NCBI RefSeq assembly: GCF_007752935.1
Contig: NZ_CP036319.1
Location: forward strand, 496,001 to 560,000
Source: Crateriforma conspicua
GTDB taxonomy: Bacteria > Planctomycetota > Planctomycetia > Pirellulales > Pirellulaceae
Direction: 5' to 3'
DNA: 64,000 bases
Part shown: piece after piece, positions 16,212 to 25,959 of the stretch
Layout: every line of letters begins with the position of its first letter
Numbering within the stretch: position 1 is the first letter of the stretch
Program-made: the position numbers and the translations under genes
Notes under the pieces: model-generated
Seen by the model: only the letters and a program-made list of their open reading frames with translations
Told to the model about the DNA's origin: nothing
The model's database searches: none

Positions 16212-19200
16212 TTATTGTGCCGATTCATCCACGGCATCGTCACGCGGGACGCCGTCAGGTGCGGTCTTTCCGACCGGTGACAGCAATTGCCAGGTATCGT
16301 CCAACCCGTAACGGGCTTGCTCCGTTGCGTTCAACGGACGCTCGGGCAATCGCACCGCGTGGGTGGAGGGATCGACCGGGATGCGTCGCCAATGTCCGCT
16401 GCGGTCGATGCTGATGATCCAGCGTGCGTCGGGGCTGATCAAATCCAGTTGGCCGACCGCCGTTGCCGACTGGAATGTGAAGTCGTCATGGGCCGAAATC
16501 ACTTCGCGCCCATCGGTTTGATAGACGCCGATCGAATCCCGATGACGAATCGCGATCAGACCCGAATTGGGAAGCAACTGGTATCCATCGATCGGTGTCT
16601 TCCAATCGATGGACTTGGCAAAACGATCGTCACTGGACTGGGTGTCAAGAATTCGAATTCGGCGACCATAAACTCCCAAGATCGAACGGCCGTCGGGACC
16701 GTAGGACAGTTGCTTGGGACGCGAATCATAGTTCGGAAGCAATTGGGATTGTCCGTCGGGCATGATCTGCTGCGGTGCCGCCACAGGTGGGCCGCCCAGC
16801 GGTGAACCGCTGACCAGAAGCTGGCTGCCATTGGGTTGGAACATCGCGGTTGATAGCCGACTTTCGGCCAAAGGCATCGTGACCGGTTGTCCCAACGCGA
16901 CATCCCAAACTCGCCAATCACCGCCGTCGTCGCGGGCGACCAAACGTGCGGCAAACGCTGCAAAACTGAGCTGGCGAATGGGCTGTTCCAACTGGCCGAA
17001 GGGATGAATGCGCCGCTCCGCCAAATCGATCACGCCGACTTGTCCCGCGCGGGTTCCATACGCCAATCGTTTTTGGTCATCGCTGATCGCCGACACCAGA
17101 ATCGGGTCCGCCCCCAGATCGATTCGGTCAATCAGATCGCCCGTCTCCAGATTCCATACGGCGACCGATCCATCCCAACTGGTGGTGACGACCTGACGGG
17201 CCGACACCGACAGATGGATCGACGACACCGGTGCGGCGTGTCCACGATAGGACGTGATGACTTGACCCGTATCGACGTCCAATCGTTCGGCACCGAACTG
17301 AACGTCTTCCGCGACGATCATCGAATCGTTGCGGCCGTTTCGAATACGCAGTAACGCGTGGTCGTGAAGCTTTTGATGCCAAACAACGGTTCCGTCTTCG
17401 CGAATCTTGACCAACATCGAAATGCGAACGGGTTCGCCCGGACGTGGGCGACGTGTCACCGTGCTGCGATGCTGTGGGTGGGAAGCGATGATGATGCTTC
17501 CGTCCGAATCCACGCAAAGCGACCCGACCGATTGAATCTTGGTGGCGGTTTCGGATTGCGGATCTGTCGGGATCAAAACCTGCACTGGTTGCAATTCGCC
17601 CGACCCGATTTGCCATTGATAAAGTCCGCTTTGATCGCTGCCGACCCACAGTTTCGGTTTCGACGAATCAGTGGCGACGGAGATCAGACCGCCAGGGTGA
17701 TCGACTTCATCGTCCAGTTCACCCGTTTCACAGTTCCACGCGTAAAGCGAACCGCGGATGGATTCGTAGGTGACTAAATAGCGTCCGTCGTAAGTAAAGA
17801 TGGACTCATAAAAGCGTTTGTCACTGTGGTCGATACGTCGGACCGAATTCCAATCCTTTGCGTCCAGCAAATGCAGTTCAAAGTCTTCGCCGCTAACCAG
17901 AATCTGTTCGCCGGTGGGGCTGTAGCGGACACGTTCGATGACGAAATCCATCGAATCGGTCGCTTGAAGCGTGGCGTCGGATGTGTCCCACCGTTGGATG
18001 GTGCTATCGTCGCACGACGTTATCACGGAGGACCCATCCGGTGAAAAATCCAGGCTATCAATTCGCACGTCTTCAAAGCGATGGAATTGATCGGTTTCCC
18101 AGTGCCACAAGCCGCTTTGAACTCCGGCGTTGACCGCTACGATTTTGCCGTCACGGCTAAGCCGCAGGTCTTTGATGCCTTCCAGGCGTCGGTCCAACGA
18201 AGCGATTGCTTCGCCCGATGACTTGTCCCAGACGGTGATCTGGTGCGCACTGCCGGTGGCAAAAACGTCGGCCGATCCGCTGTTGGATTCTGGATACGCA
18301 TAGAATGGATTGCCGCTGACCGTGGTGACATGGCGTCCGGTCTGGGCATCAAAAACGCTCGTACCCCGGCGCGGGGTCGTGGTCGCGGTAACCGTTGCAC
18401 CGTCGGGGGCGAATCGGACCACCGTGTTCGCCCTTTCGACGCCTGTGGCGAATCGGCTCCGGTGCAATCCACTGTCACAGTACCACGAGCGCGCGGTCGC
18501 GTCGCGAGCCGCGGAGGCTAGTTGCTGACCGTTTGGATGAAAAGCGACATCATCAATGTACTTCTGGTGTCCCTTCAGTTCGGCGATCAAGTCACCCGAA
18601 AGGCTGTCACGGAGCTGGACTCGTTCATCGTCGCCACACGTCGCGATCGAATTTCCATCGGGGCTGAAATCGATGTCGGCAACATTGCCGGGCGTCGACC
18701 ATGCACACATGGTATCCAGTGTTTGTGCGTTGACGACGGTGACGTTGTCGGTGATGACGACCGCGATTTGTTGCCCGTCGGGACTGAACGTGCCCACGCC
18801 CTTGTGATGAATCGGGCGGCGATCAAGGGTGGAAAGATCCCACAGGTCGCATCCCAAAACGGACGAACTGGTCAACAGCGATGTTCCGTCGGGATGAAAC
18901 TCCACACCGTCGACCAGATCAAAGTCCAGTCCCGGCAGTCGTGATTTCCACTCGTCCAGCACACGCAGCGGTTCACCAGTCTTTGCGTCCCAAATTCGCA
19001 CCGTGTCGTCGCCCCCGATCGTTGCGATTTGCGAACCGTCCGGGCTGAATGTGGCGTACCGGGCTGCTCCCGCGTGTCCCGTCAGCGTTTGCAACAAATC
19101 GCCGGCGGCGTTGTACACGTGGAAAGTATTGTTCTGTGCCGGCATGACGATCCTGGTTGGGCCGTCGACCGGACTGAAAGCGGTGCGATCCACGCGGTCG

Positions 19201-21215
19201 GCGATCGCGCCGGGTAATTCGGCCAATTGGACTTGGCGACGCACGTCCCAAACTGAAACGGTCGGCGTGTCGTCAATGTCCTGGACCAACAACAGTCGCG
19301 TCCCGTCGGGGGAAAACGTTGCCGAAGTAACGCGGGACCCCTGACCGAAAACACCGGCGGGGCTTCCGGTATCCGATTCATACAGTCGTGCGGGTTCATT
19401 TGCCCGCGTGATGTCGCCGGCCCAACCGGTGGTGACCAGCCATTTGCCATCGGGGCTGTAGGTGATGCAGCCCAGCGGCGCATCGGAACCACGCATCAGC
19501 AGACGTTCGTGATTGCGATCGATGGCAGACAATAGGATGTTGTTGGCTTCCGGGCCGGGGGCCAGTTTCGCCCCCATTGCCGCCAGTTCGATGGCCAAAC
19601 GTGGTGCGGAGTCCAATTCCAGTGACGCTTGGGCGGTCAAGCGACGGCCTTCCGACCTTCGCAGCGCGGACGTCAGGGCCGTGTTTCGCTGTTGCGTTTC
19701 GATGACCGCTTTCTTTTGGACCTGAATCGCGAAAGCCATCGACCCGACGGCGGCCAGTGTGAAAGCGGCGGCGACCGACGACGTGGCGATCACCATGGTT
19801 CGGTGTCGCCGCGCCCAATTGCGTGTTCGCTTCATCAAACTTGGGCGTCGCGCCTTGATCGGCTCGTTGCGTTGCCAAGCCGCCAAGTCTTCGGCCAATT
19901 CGCCTGCGCTTTGATAACGGTCATCCGGATTCTTGGACAACAGCTTCATCACCACCGTGTCCAGATCCAAAGGGATCTTTGGATTCAACTTGTGGGGCGA
20001 CGGAGGATCTTCGAAGGCGATCTGGTGAAGGATCTCGCTGCGGGTCCGACCATCAAATGCGTGTCGCAGCGTCAACAATTCGTACAACGTCGCGCCCAAC
20101 GAAAACAAATCGGCGCGATGATCGACCACGACCCGCTGTGCGTAAGCTTGTTCGGGACTCATGTAACGCAGCGTGCCGACCATGTCGCCCGGACGGGTCA
20201 CACCGGCTTCGCCCTGAACTTGTGCAAGGCCAAAGTCGGAAACCCAAACCTTTCCCTCCTCATCGATCAACAGGTTGGATGGTTTGACGTCGCGGTGAAC
20301 GATGCCGCGGTTGTGCGAATAGTGAAGTGCATCAGCCACTTGCTGGCCGACGCGGGCAAATGCGACCAAGTATGCGTGGTCACCCGTGCTGCCTTTGGAC
20401 GTGATGGCACTGGTGAATCGTGTCGATCCTGCGGATCGATAAGTGTCCGAATCCGGACGCACGTGTTCGCGATGTTCGGCCTGGGTCGATCCGTCTTGCT
20501 GCTTCTTGCGTAACGATTGTGAAATCGTTTGGGTGATCAACGTGATCAACTCGGACAAGTTCTGGCCTTCGATGAACTTCATCGAATAATAATGCGTGCC
20601 CTCGTCAATGCCGAACGCATAGACCGGAACGATGTTGGGATGATCCAACTGCGCCGCGGCGCGGGCTTCGTTTTCGAAACGCGTTCGCGTCGACACACTC
20701 ATGGTCGACGCATAGGGAAGCACTTTGATGGCCACCCGCTTGTTCAGTTTGACATCGCGTCCTTCAAAGACGACGCCCATCCCGCCACGGCCGACTTCAC
20801 GAACCAGTCGATAGCCGCCCAGGACCTGTTCGGGAACCGCGACGCGTCCCAAACCGCTATCGGCCGCGGTGGTGGTGCCTTTGACCGTCCGATTGCCGAC
20901 GACCGGGGTGGACGACGCGAGGGAGCCCGCTTGGGTGCGAATGGTCGTTAGGTCTTCGCCGTGACGGTTGGGGCGGATGTGATTGGCATTTGGTTCGGCG
21001 GCACCGTTGGCGGGCAGTTCGATGCGATGGGGCTTTTCGGCTTCAACTCTCTGGCGTATCGCCTTCAACTGTGCGATCAGTTCGGGCCGCGCCGAATCGA
21101 TGACGAAGTGTCGATAATCTTCGATCCGGGGCTGGCGACCCGCCCGCAGTGCGTCTTCGAATTCGCGGACGACCGACGCGATGTCCGGTTTGGAATCAAA
21201 GGACAGATCAGACAT
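16212..21215 (-). CDS. Transmembrane Ser/Thr protein kinase with C-terminal WD40 repeats
   Basis: This 1667-residue protein has an N-terminal linker (1-130) followed by a Hanks-type kinase domain (~134-445): Gly-loop GRGGMG at 142-147, Lys164 in AIKV, HRDVKPSN with Asp309, DFG at 327-329, and MSPEQA. A ~55-residue Ser/Thr/Gln-rich insertion lies between the hinge (FIEGQNLSEL) and helix E. A single TM helix follows at ~474-497. The remaining ~1100 residues contain many WD40 units (for example FSPDGTRLLLV, DDTVRIWDAKTG, SWDGSVAVWNLETGD), enough for at least two beta-propellers on the far side of the membrane. Such kinase-WD40 proteins are frequent in planctomycetes. Substrates and signals are unknown. 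Confidence 0.9.
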   Translation of the reverse strand: MSDLSFDSKPDIASVVREFEDALRAGRQPRIEDYRHFVIDSARPELIAQLKAIRQRVEAEKPHRIELPANGAAEPNANHIRPNRHGEDLTTIRTQAGSLASSTPVVGNRTVKGTTTAADSGLGRVAVPEQVLGGYRLVREVGRGGMGVVFEGRDVKLNKRVAIKVLPYASTMSVSTRTRFENEARAAAQLDHPNIVPVYAFGIDEGTHYYSMKFIEGQNLSELITLITQTISQSLRKKQQDGSTQAEHREHVRPDSDTYRSAGSTRFTSAITSKGSTGDHAYLVAFARVGQQVADALHYSHNRGIVHRDVKPSNLLIDEEGKVWVSDFGLAQVQGEAGVTRPGDMVGTLRYMSPEQAYAQRVVVDHRADLFSLGATLYELLTLRHAFDGRTRSEILHQIAFEDPPSPHKLNPKIPLDLDTVVMKLLSKNPDDRYQSAGELAEDLAAWQRNEPIKARRPSLMKRTRNWARRHRTMVIATSSVAAAFTLAAVGSMAFAIQVQKKAVIETQQRNTALTSALRRSEGRRLTAQASLELDSAPRLAIELAAMGAKLAPGPEANNILLSAIDRNHERLLMRGSDAPLGCITYSPDGKWLVTTGWAGDITRANEPARLYESDTGSPAGVFGQGSRVTSATFSPDGTRLLLVQDIDDTPTVSVWDVRRQVQLAELPGAIADRVDRTAFSPVDGPTRIVMPAQNNTFHVYNAAGDLLQTLTGHAGAARYATFSPDGSQIATIGGDDTVRIWDAKTGEPLRVLDEWKSRLPGLDFDLVDGVEFHPDGTSLLTSSSVLGCDLWDLSTLDRRPIHHKGVGTFSPDGQQIAVVITDNVTVVNAQTLDTMCAWSTPGNVADIDFSPDGNSIATCGDDERVQLRDSLSGDLIAELKGHQKYIDDVAFHPNGQQLASAARDATARSWYCDSGLHRSRFATGVERANTVVRFAPDGATVTATTTPRRGTSVFDAQTGRHVTTVSGNPFYAYPESNSGSADVFATGSAHQITVWDKSSGEAIASLDRRLEGIKDLRLSRDGKIVAVNAGVQSGLWHWETDQFHRFEDVRIDSLDFSPDGSSVITSCDDSTIQRWDTSDATLQATDSMDFVIERVRYSPTGEQILVSGEDFELHLLDAKDWNSVRRIDHSDKRFYESIFTYDGRYLVTYESIRGSLYAWNCETGELDDEVDHPGGLISVATDSSKPKLWVGSDQSGLYQWQIGSGELQPVQVLIPTDPQSETATKIQSVGSLCVDSDGSIIIASHPQHRSTVTRRPRPGEPVRISMLVKIREDGTVVWHQKLHDHALLRIRNGRNDSMIVAEDVQFGAERLDVDTGQVITSYRGHAAPVSSIHLSVSARQVVTTSWDGSVAVWNLETGDLIDRIDLGADPILVSAISDDQKRLAYGTRAGQVGVIDLAERRIHPFGQLEQPIRQLSFAAFAARLVARDDGGDWRVWDVALGQPVTMPLAESRLSTAMFQPNGSQLLVSGSPLGGPPVAAPQQIMPDGQSQLLPNYDSRPKQLSYGPDGRSILGVYGRRIRILDTQSSDDRFAKSIDWKTPIDGYQLLPNSGLIAIRHRDSIGVYQTDGREVISAHDDFTFQSATAVGQLDLISPDARWIISIDRSGHWRRIPVDPSTHAVRLPERPLNATEQARYGLDDTWQLLSPVGKTAPDGVPRDDAVDESAQ

Positions 21216-21448
21216 TTCGCCCCGATCCTGTGTGCGTGCCCTGCATTTGGACGTACCTGTGGAATGAATCCTGAATCAATAGACGCCGAATCGTCCTGCT
21301 TCGTTTGCGGTCCATCCTGATTTGCAACCCCCTCTTGTGGAGGTCATTGTAGTGCGTCGCTACGGTCCCCGGCCAGAGATTTCCACGATACATTTGACGA
21401 CTCTTCTGAATCGCGACTTCTCCAACGACCCTCGAAGGAATTCGCTGC

Positions 21449-23038
21449 ATGGCGACCATCCGTTTTTGTGGTGCAGCCGGGACCGTGACCGGTTCCTGTT
21501 CACTGATCCAGACTGCCGGCAGTGCCTTTTTGGTCGACTGTGGTTTATTCCAGGGAAACCGGACCACCCAGGATCTGAATTATCAGCCGTTTCCGTTTGA
21601 CGTGAATTCGGTGAAGTTCCTGTTGCTGACCCATGCCCATATCGACCACAGCGGTTTGATTCCCAAGCTGGTCAAAGCAGGCTTTGACGGTCCTATTTTT
21701 GCAACCGAGCCAACCTGTGACCTGTTGCAATTCATGTTGCCCGATTCGGCGTACATCCAAGAATCCAATGTCGAACGTTTGAACCGGAAACGTCGACGCA
21801 TGGGCCTGGACTTGCTCGAACCGATCTACACCAAAGACGATGCGTCCAAAGCCTTGGCGTTATGCCGAACGGTCCAATACGAACAATGGATCAACGTGGC
21901 CGAGGGGATCGAGGCCCGGTACTGGAACGCCGGCCACCTGTTGGGGTCTGCGTCGATCGAAGTGCGCATCGACGGGAAAGAAGCCGGAGAATCGGACCGC
22001 CCGTTGCGGATGCTGTTTTCCGGCGATTTGGGGCCCGAGGAAAAGGCGTTTCACCCGGAACCCGATGCCCCGCAAAGCTTTGACTACATCGTCTGCGAAA
22101 GCACCTATGGCAATCGCGATCGAGAAGACTACACCCTGGAAAATCGCCGCGAAGCGATGAAACAGGAACTGACCACCGCGCTGAACCGCGGCGGAAATGT
22201 CGTGATCCCGTCGTTTGCGGTGGAACGCAGCCAAGAACTACTGCACGACATCGGCTATTTGCTGGCAACCAATCAGATTCCCGATGCCAAGGTGTATTTG
22301 GATTCGCCCCTGGCACGCCGCGCGACCGAGGTCTTCATCAAACATGCGGGTGATTTAGAAGACATCGAATTGCCCGCCGCGGAACTGTTCCGCCACCCCA
22401 ATTTTCGGCTGGTCCAAAGCGTGGACGAAAGCAAGTCACTGAACAAAGTGACCAAGGGCGCGATCATCATATCGGCCAGTGGGATGTGCACCGCGGGACG
22501 GATCAAGCACCATTTGGCCAACAATATTTTTCGCAAAGAAGCCACGATTTTATTTGTCGGATATCAGTCACCCGGCACGCTGGGGCACATCATCACCAGC
22601 GGTGCCAAGGATGTTCGCATCCACGGAAAACAGTACCACGTCGCCGCTGCGATCCGGCGGATCGGCAACTACAGCGCACATGCCGATCAAGGCGAACTGA
22701 TCGATTGGATTCTGCAGCGGGGCGATGTGTCCCAGGCAATCTTCTTGAATCACGGCGAAGATGACGCCCGTGAAACGCTTCGTCAGTTGTTGATCGAAAA
22801 AGGCTGGGATGCCGACAGCGTGTATGCCCCCGGTTTCGACGAAGTGTTCGAACTGGTCGCCGGAAAGGTCAAATCGCAGGGCGTAGCCGAGCACCGAATT
22901 GATACCGCGGAATTGCGGCGTGACTGGTACAACGACTATGCCGCCTTCATTTTGGAATTGGGGCGACGGCTGGAAACGACCGACGACGTGGCGACGCGGC
23001 ATGCGATGATCGATCGTGTGCGTCGTGCCCTGGATTAG
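21449..23038 (+). CDS. Beta-CASP metallo-beta-lactamase RNase (CPSF73/Ysh1-like)
   Basis: This 529-residue protein has the zinc motif HAHIDH at residues 62-67, later ligands in WNAGHLLGS and FSGDLG, the beta-CASP segment ESTYGNR and ERSQELL, and a C-terminal RMMBL domain with NYSAHADQGELIDW and NHGED. The order and length match bacterial and archaeal mRNA 3'-end-processing-like nucleases, which act as endo- or 5'-exoribonucleases. It starts at ATG 21449 with GAAGGA nearby. It is divergent from the kinase gene and is a single-gene unit. Confidence 0.9.
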   Translation: MATIRFCGAAGTVTGSCSLIQTAGSAFLVDCGLFQGNRTTQDLNYQPFPFDVNSVKFLLLTHAHIDHSGLIPKLVKAGFDGPIFATEPTCDLLQFMLPDSAYIQESNVERLNRKRRRMGLDLLEPIYTKDDASKALALCRTVQYEQWINVAEGIEARYWNAGHLLGSASIEVRIDGKEAGESDRPLRMLFSGDLGPEEKAFHPEPDAPQSFDYIVCESTYGNRDREDYTLENRREAMKQELTTALNRGGNVVIPSFAVERSQELLHDIGYLLATNQIPDAKVYLDSPLARRATEVFIKHAGDLEDIELPAAELFRHPNFRLVQSVDESKSLNKVTKGAIIISASGMCTAGRIKHHLANNIFRKEATILFVGYQSPGTLGHIITSGAKDVRIHGKQYHVAAAIRRIGNYSAHADQGELIDWILQRGDVSQAIFLNHGEDDARETLRQLLIEKGWDADSVYAPGFDEVFELVAGKVKSQGVAEHRIDTAELRRDWYNDYAAFILELGRRLETTDDVATRHAMIDRVRRALD

Positions 23039-23394
23039 GGGCCCGTTCGGGCCGGATTTGGCCGGTCAAGCGTCGGGGCCGGCAAGCCAGGGTCGACTCT
23101 GGTTCCCCTAAACGAAGGCTTATGGCACCAACGCACCCCGACGGTTCGGTTTGTTCCAATGGAAACTGGTACGCCCGTCGACGCGGTCGAAGGGATTGTC
23201 AGGACTGCATCGCTCGCACCGACAAAAACTGCGTTGACATCGGGCCGTTCTCAGACTCCAACACTTCCGATGACTTAGCTTTTCCTAACGGTCGAATCGG
23301 ACGATTCGACTTGCACCGCACAATCGGTTTCGGTTTTCTGGTCGACTATCGGAACCGTGATATTCGTTGATCCTTTTGCCAAGCGGAGTTCCGC
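23039..23394. other. 356-bp intergenic region before glycogen phosphorylase
   Basis: A perfect 6-bp hairpin GGCCCG-TT-CGGGCC (23040-23053) starts immediately after the nuclease stop and may aid termination, although no T-tract follows. The rest presumably carries the glgP promoter and leader. An 82-codon open frame (23122-23370) is present but looks like chance. Confidence 0.4.
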
Positions 23395-25857
23395 ATGTCC
23401 ACGCCTGTTCTTGATTCCAATCCTTCCGAAGAACTGCTGGCTGACTTTCCTCTTGAACTGCGTCGCCATCTGAACATCACGTTGGGCTGCGAATCCGAAC
23501 CGGTGGACCCTTCCTACGTTTACCGCGCGACCGCTCTGGCCGTTCGTGATCGTTTGGTGGATTCGTGGCGTCGAACCCAGGCCAAGATGCACCACAGCGA
23601 CCAACGCAAGGTGTTTTACCTGTCGCTGGAATTCTTGATCGGACGATCGCTGTGCAACGCGATCCAGAATCTGGACGTCGATGAAGAAGCACATGCGGCG
23701 ATTCACCAGTACGGTTTGCGTCTGGAGGAAGTGGCCGAGCAGGAATATGACGCCGGACTGGGGAACGGCGGTCTTGGACGCTTGGCTGCCTGTTTCTTGG
23801 ACAGTTGTGCCAACCTGAAACTGCCCGTGGTCGGATATGGCATCCGATACGAATACGGCATGTTCAACCAACGCATCAGCGATGGTCGTCAGATCGAAGA
23901 ACCCGATCACTGGTTGCGGGACGGCAATCCCTGGGAAATCGAGCGACACGAAGACGCGCGTCAGATCCATTTCTATGGTCGCGTGGAACATTATCACGAC
24001 GCCAACGGCAAAGCACGGACCCGATGGGCCGACTGTCACGACATCACCGCGGTCCCGTTCGATATGCCGATCCCCGGTTATCGCAATGACACGGTCAACA
24101 CGTTGCGATTGTGGAAAGCCACCGCGTCGGACGCGTTCAATCTGACCGAATTCAACGCCGGCAGTTACACCGAGGCGGTTGCCGAGAAGAACTTGGCCGA
24201 GAACATTTCCATGGTGTTGTATCCCAACGATGCCAGCGAAAACGGTAAAGAACTGCGTCTGAAGCAACAGTACTTTTTGGTTTCGGCAAGCCTGCAGGAT
24301 GTCATCGCCCAGTGGGTCGAACAGCATGGCGAAGATTTTTCGGAATTCGGCGCCAAACACTGCTTCCAATTGAACGACACACACCCCGCGTGTGCCGTTC
24401 CCGAACTGATGCGTCTGTTGATCGACGAGCATGGTTTGGAATGGGATCAGGCCTGGAAGATCACCACGCAGTGCATGGCCTACACCAACCACACCCTGTT
24501 GCCCGAAGCGCTGGAACGTTGGTCAGTGTCGCTGTTCAGTCACCTGTTACCACGCTTGATGGAAATCGTTTACGAAATCAACGCCCGATTCCTGGCGGAT
24601 GTTGAAAAGAAGTGGCCCGGCGACACGGAAATGCGTCGCAAGATGTCTTTGATCGAAGAAGGCGATCACCCACACATCCGCATGGCGTATTTGGCCATCG
24701 TCGGCAGCTTCAGCGTCAATGGTGTTGCCGGATTGCACACCCAGTTGCTGAAGAACGGTTTGTTCCACGATTTTTACACGCTGTGGCCCAAGAAATTTAA
24801 CAACAAGACCAATGGCGTGACTCAACGTCGATGGCTGGCTCACTGCAACCCAGGCCTGCGTCAGCTTTTGGACGAAACGATCGGCAGCGGATGGGAAAAC
24901 GATCTCAGCCTGATCAAGAATCTGCATCCCTATGCCAGTGATGCTTCGTTCCGCGAGCGTTGGCGTGAGATCAAGAAGGCGAACAAAGAACGTTTGGCCG
25001 AAGCCGTGATGCAACGCACCGGCATCGCCTTTGACACGTCCGCCATGTTCGATGTTCAAGTCAAACGGATCCACGAATACAAGCGTCAGTTGTTGAATAC
25101 GCTGCACGTGATCCACCTGTACGATCGCATCATGCGTGGCGATACCGAAGGCATGGTGCCCCGCTGTGTCCTGATCGGTGGCAAAGCGGCACCTGGATAT
25201 CACTTGGCTAAATTGATCGTCAAGCTGATCAACGACGTGTCCAGCACGATCAAGGGTGATCGCCGCGCCGACGAACTGCTGAAATTCGTTTTCTATCCGA
25301 ACTATCGTGTGTCATCGATGGAAATCATCTGCCCGGCGACGGAGTTGTCCGAGCAAATTTCCACCGCCGGTAAAGAAGCCAGCGGCACCGGCAATATGAA
25401 GTTCATGATGAACGGTGCGTTGACGATCGGGACACTGGATGGTGCGAACATCGAGATCCGTGAAAACGCGGGTGAAGAGAATTTCTTCCTGTTCGGTCTG
25501 GATGCCGATGGCGTCCAAAAGACTCGATTGGATTATCGACCGAACGAAATCATCGCCGCCGACCCTGATATCCAGCGGATCATGCAGTTGCTGGAAAGCG
25601 GTCACTTTAACCGCAGCGAACCGGGCATCTTTGATGTCTTGTCATCGGGTCTGCGAAACCCCCACGACCCGTGGCTGACGATCGCCGATCTTCGCGGTTA
25701 CATCGATGCCCAACAGAAGGTTTCCGAGACGTATGCGGATCCCGAAACTTGGGACCGCATGAGCATTCTGAACACCGCCGGCAGCGGTTGGTTCAGCAGC
25801 GATCGTACGATCCAGCAATACGCTGACGAAATCTGGAACGTCGGGCCGATGGCCTAA
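23395..25857 (+). CDS. glgP: Glycogen phosphorylase
   Basis: At 820 residues this is the normal length for glycogen/alpha-glucan phosphorylase, which releases glucose-1-phosphate from alpha-1,4-glucan ends using phosphate and PLP. Characteristic segments are YLSLEFLIGRSL, GLGNGGLGRLAACFLDS, NDTHPACAVPELMR, KRIHEYKRQLLN and the PLP site EASGTGNMKFMMNG with the cofactor Lys at residue 669. GGAG precedes the ATG at 23395. It is a single-gene unit closed by a perfect palindromic terminator. No glycogen-synthesis genes are nearby. Confidence 0.97.
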   Translation: MSTPVLDSNPSEELLADFPLELRRHLNITLGCESEPVDPSYVYRATALAVRDRLVDSWRRTQAKMHHSDQRKVFYLSLEFLIGRSLCNAIQNLDVDEEAHAAIHQYGLRLEEVAEQEYDAGLGNGGLGRLAACFLDSCANLKLPVVGYGIRYEYGMFNQRISDGRQIEEPDHWLRDGNPWEIERHEDARQIHFYGRVEHYHDANGKARTRWADCHDITAVPFDMPIPGYRNDTVNTLRLWKATASDAFNLTEFNAGSYTEAVAEKNLAENISMVLYPNDASENGKELRLKQQYFLVSASLQDVIAQWVEQHGEDFSEFGAKHCFQLNDTHPACAVPELMRLLIDEHGLEWDQAWKITTQCMAYTNHTLLPEALERWSVSLFSHLLPRLMEIVYEINARFLADVEKKWPGDTEMRRKMSLIEEGDHPHIRMAYLAIVGSFSVNGVAGLHTQLLKNGLFHDFYTLWPKKFNNKTNGVTQRRWLAHCNPGLRQLLDETIGSGWENDLSLIKNLHPYASDASFRERWREIKKANKERLAEAVMQRTGIAFDTSAMFDVQVKRIHEYKRQLLNTLHVIHLYDRIMRGDTEGMVPRCVLIGGKAAPGYHLAKLIVKLINDVSSTIKGDRRADELLKFVFYPNYRVSSMEIICPATELSEQISTAGKEASGTGNMKFMMNGALTIGTLDGANIEIRENAGEENFFLFGLDADGVQKTRLDYRPNEIIAADPDIQRIMQLLESGHFNRSEPGIFDVLSSGLRNPHDPWLTIADLRGYIDAQQKVSETYADPETWDRMSILNTAGSGWFSSDRTIQQYADEIWNVGPMA

Positions 25858-25904
25858 CGAGCCGCGACGGCGAAACGTCGGCCGACAAACCATTGATACA
25901 CCAT

Positions 25905-25940
25905 CGCGGTGTCGCCCGATCGGGCGACACCGCGTTTTTT
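25905..25940 (+). terminator. Perfect palindromic rho-independent terminator of glgP
   Basis: A 30-nt perfect palindrome (25905-25934; arm CGCGGTGTCGCCCGA) is followed by six T residues (25935-25940). It lies 47 bp after the glgP stop. The T-tract is only on the + strand, so it terminates glgP; the convergent thioredoxin gene would see only the hairpin. Confidence 0.92.
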
Positions 25941-25959
25941 CTTTGGGCCGTGACTGGTA

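Noticed and set aside
23122-23370. 82-codon frame with several Cys residues before glgP
   Set aside because: It lacks a ribosome site and shows no domain; the Cys content is probably chance.
23275-24492. 405-codon frame on the - strand
   Set aside because: It is antisense to glycogen phosphorylase, which is unambiguous.
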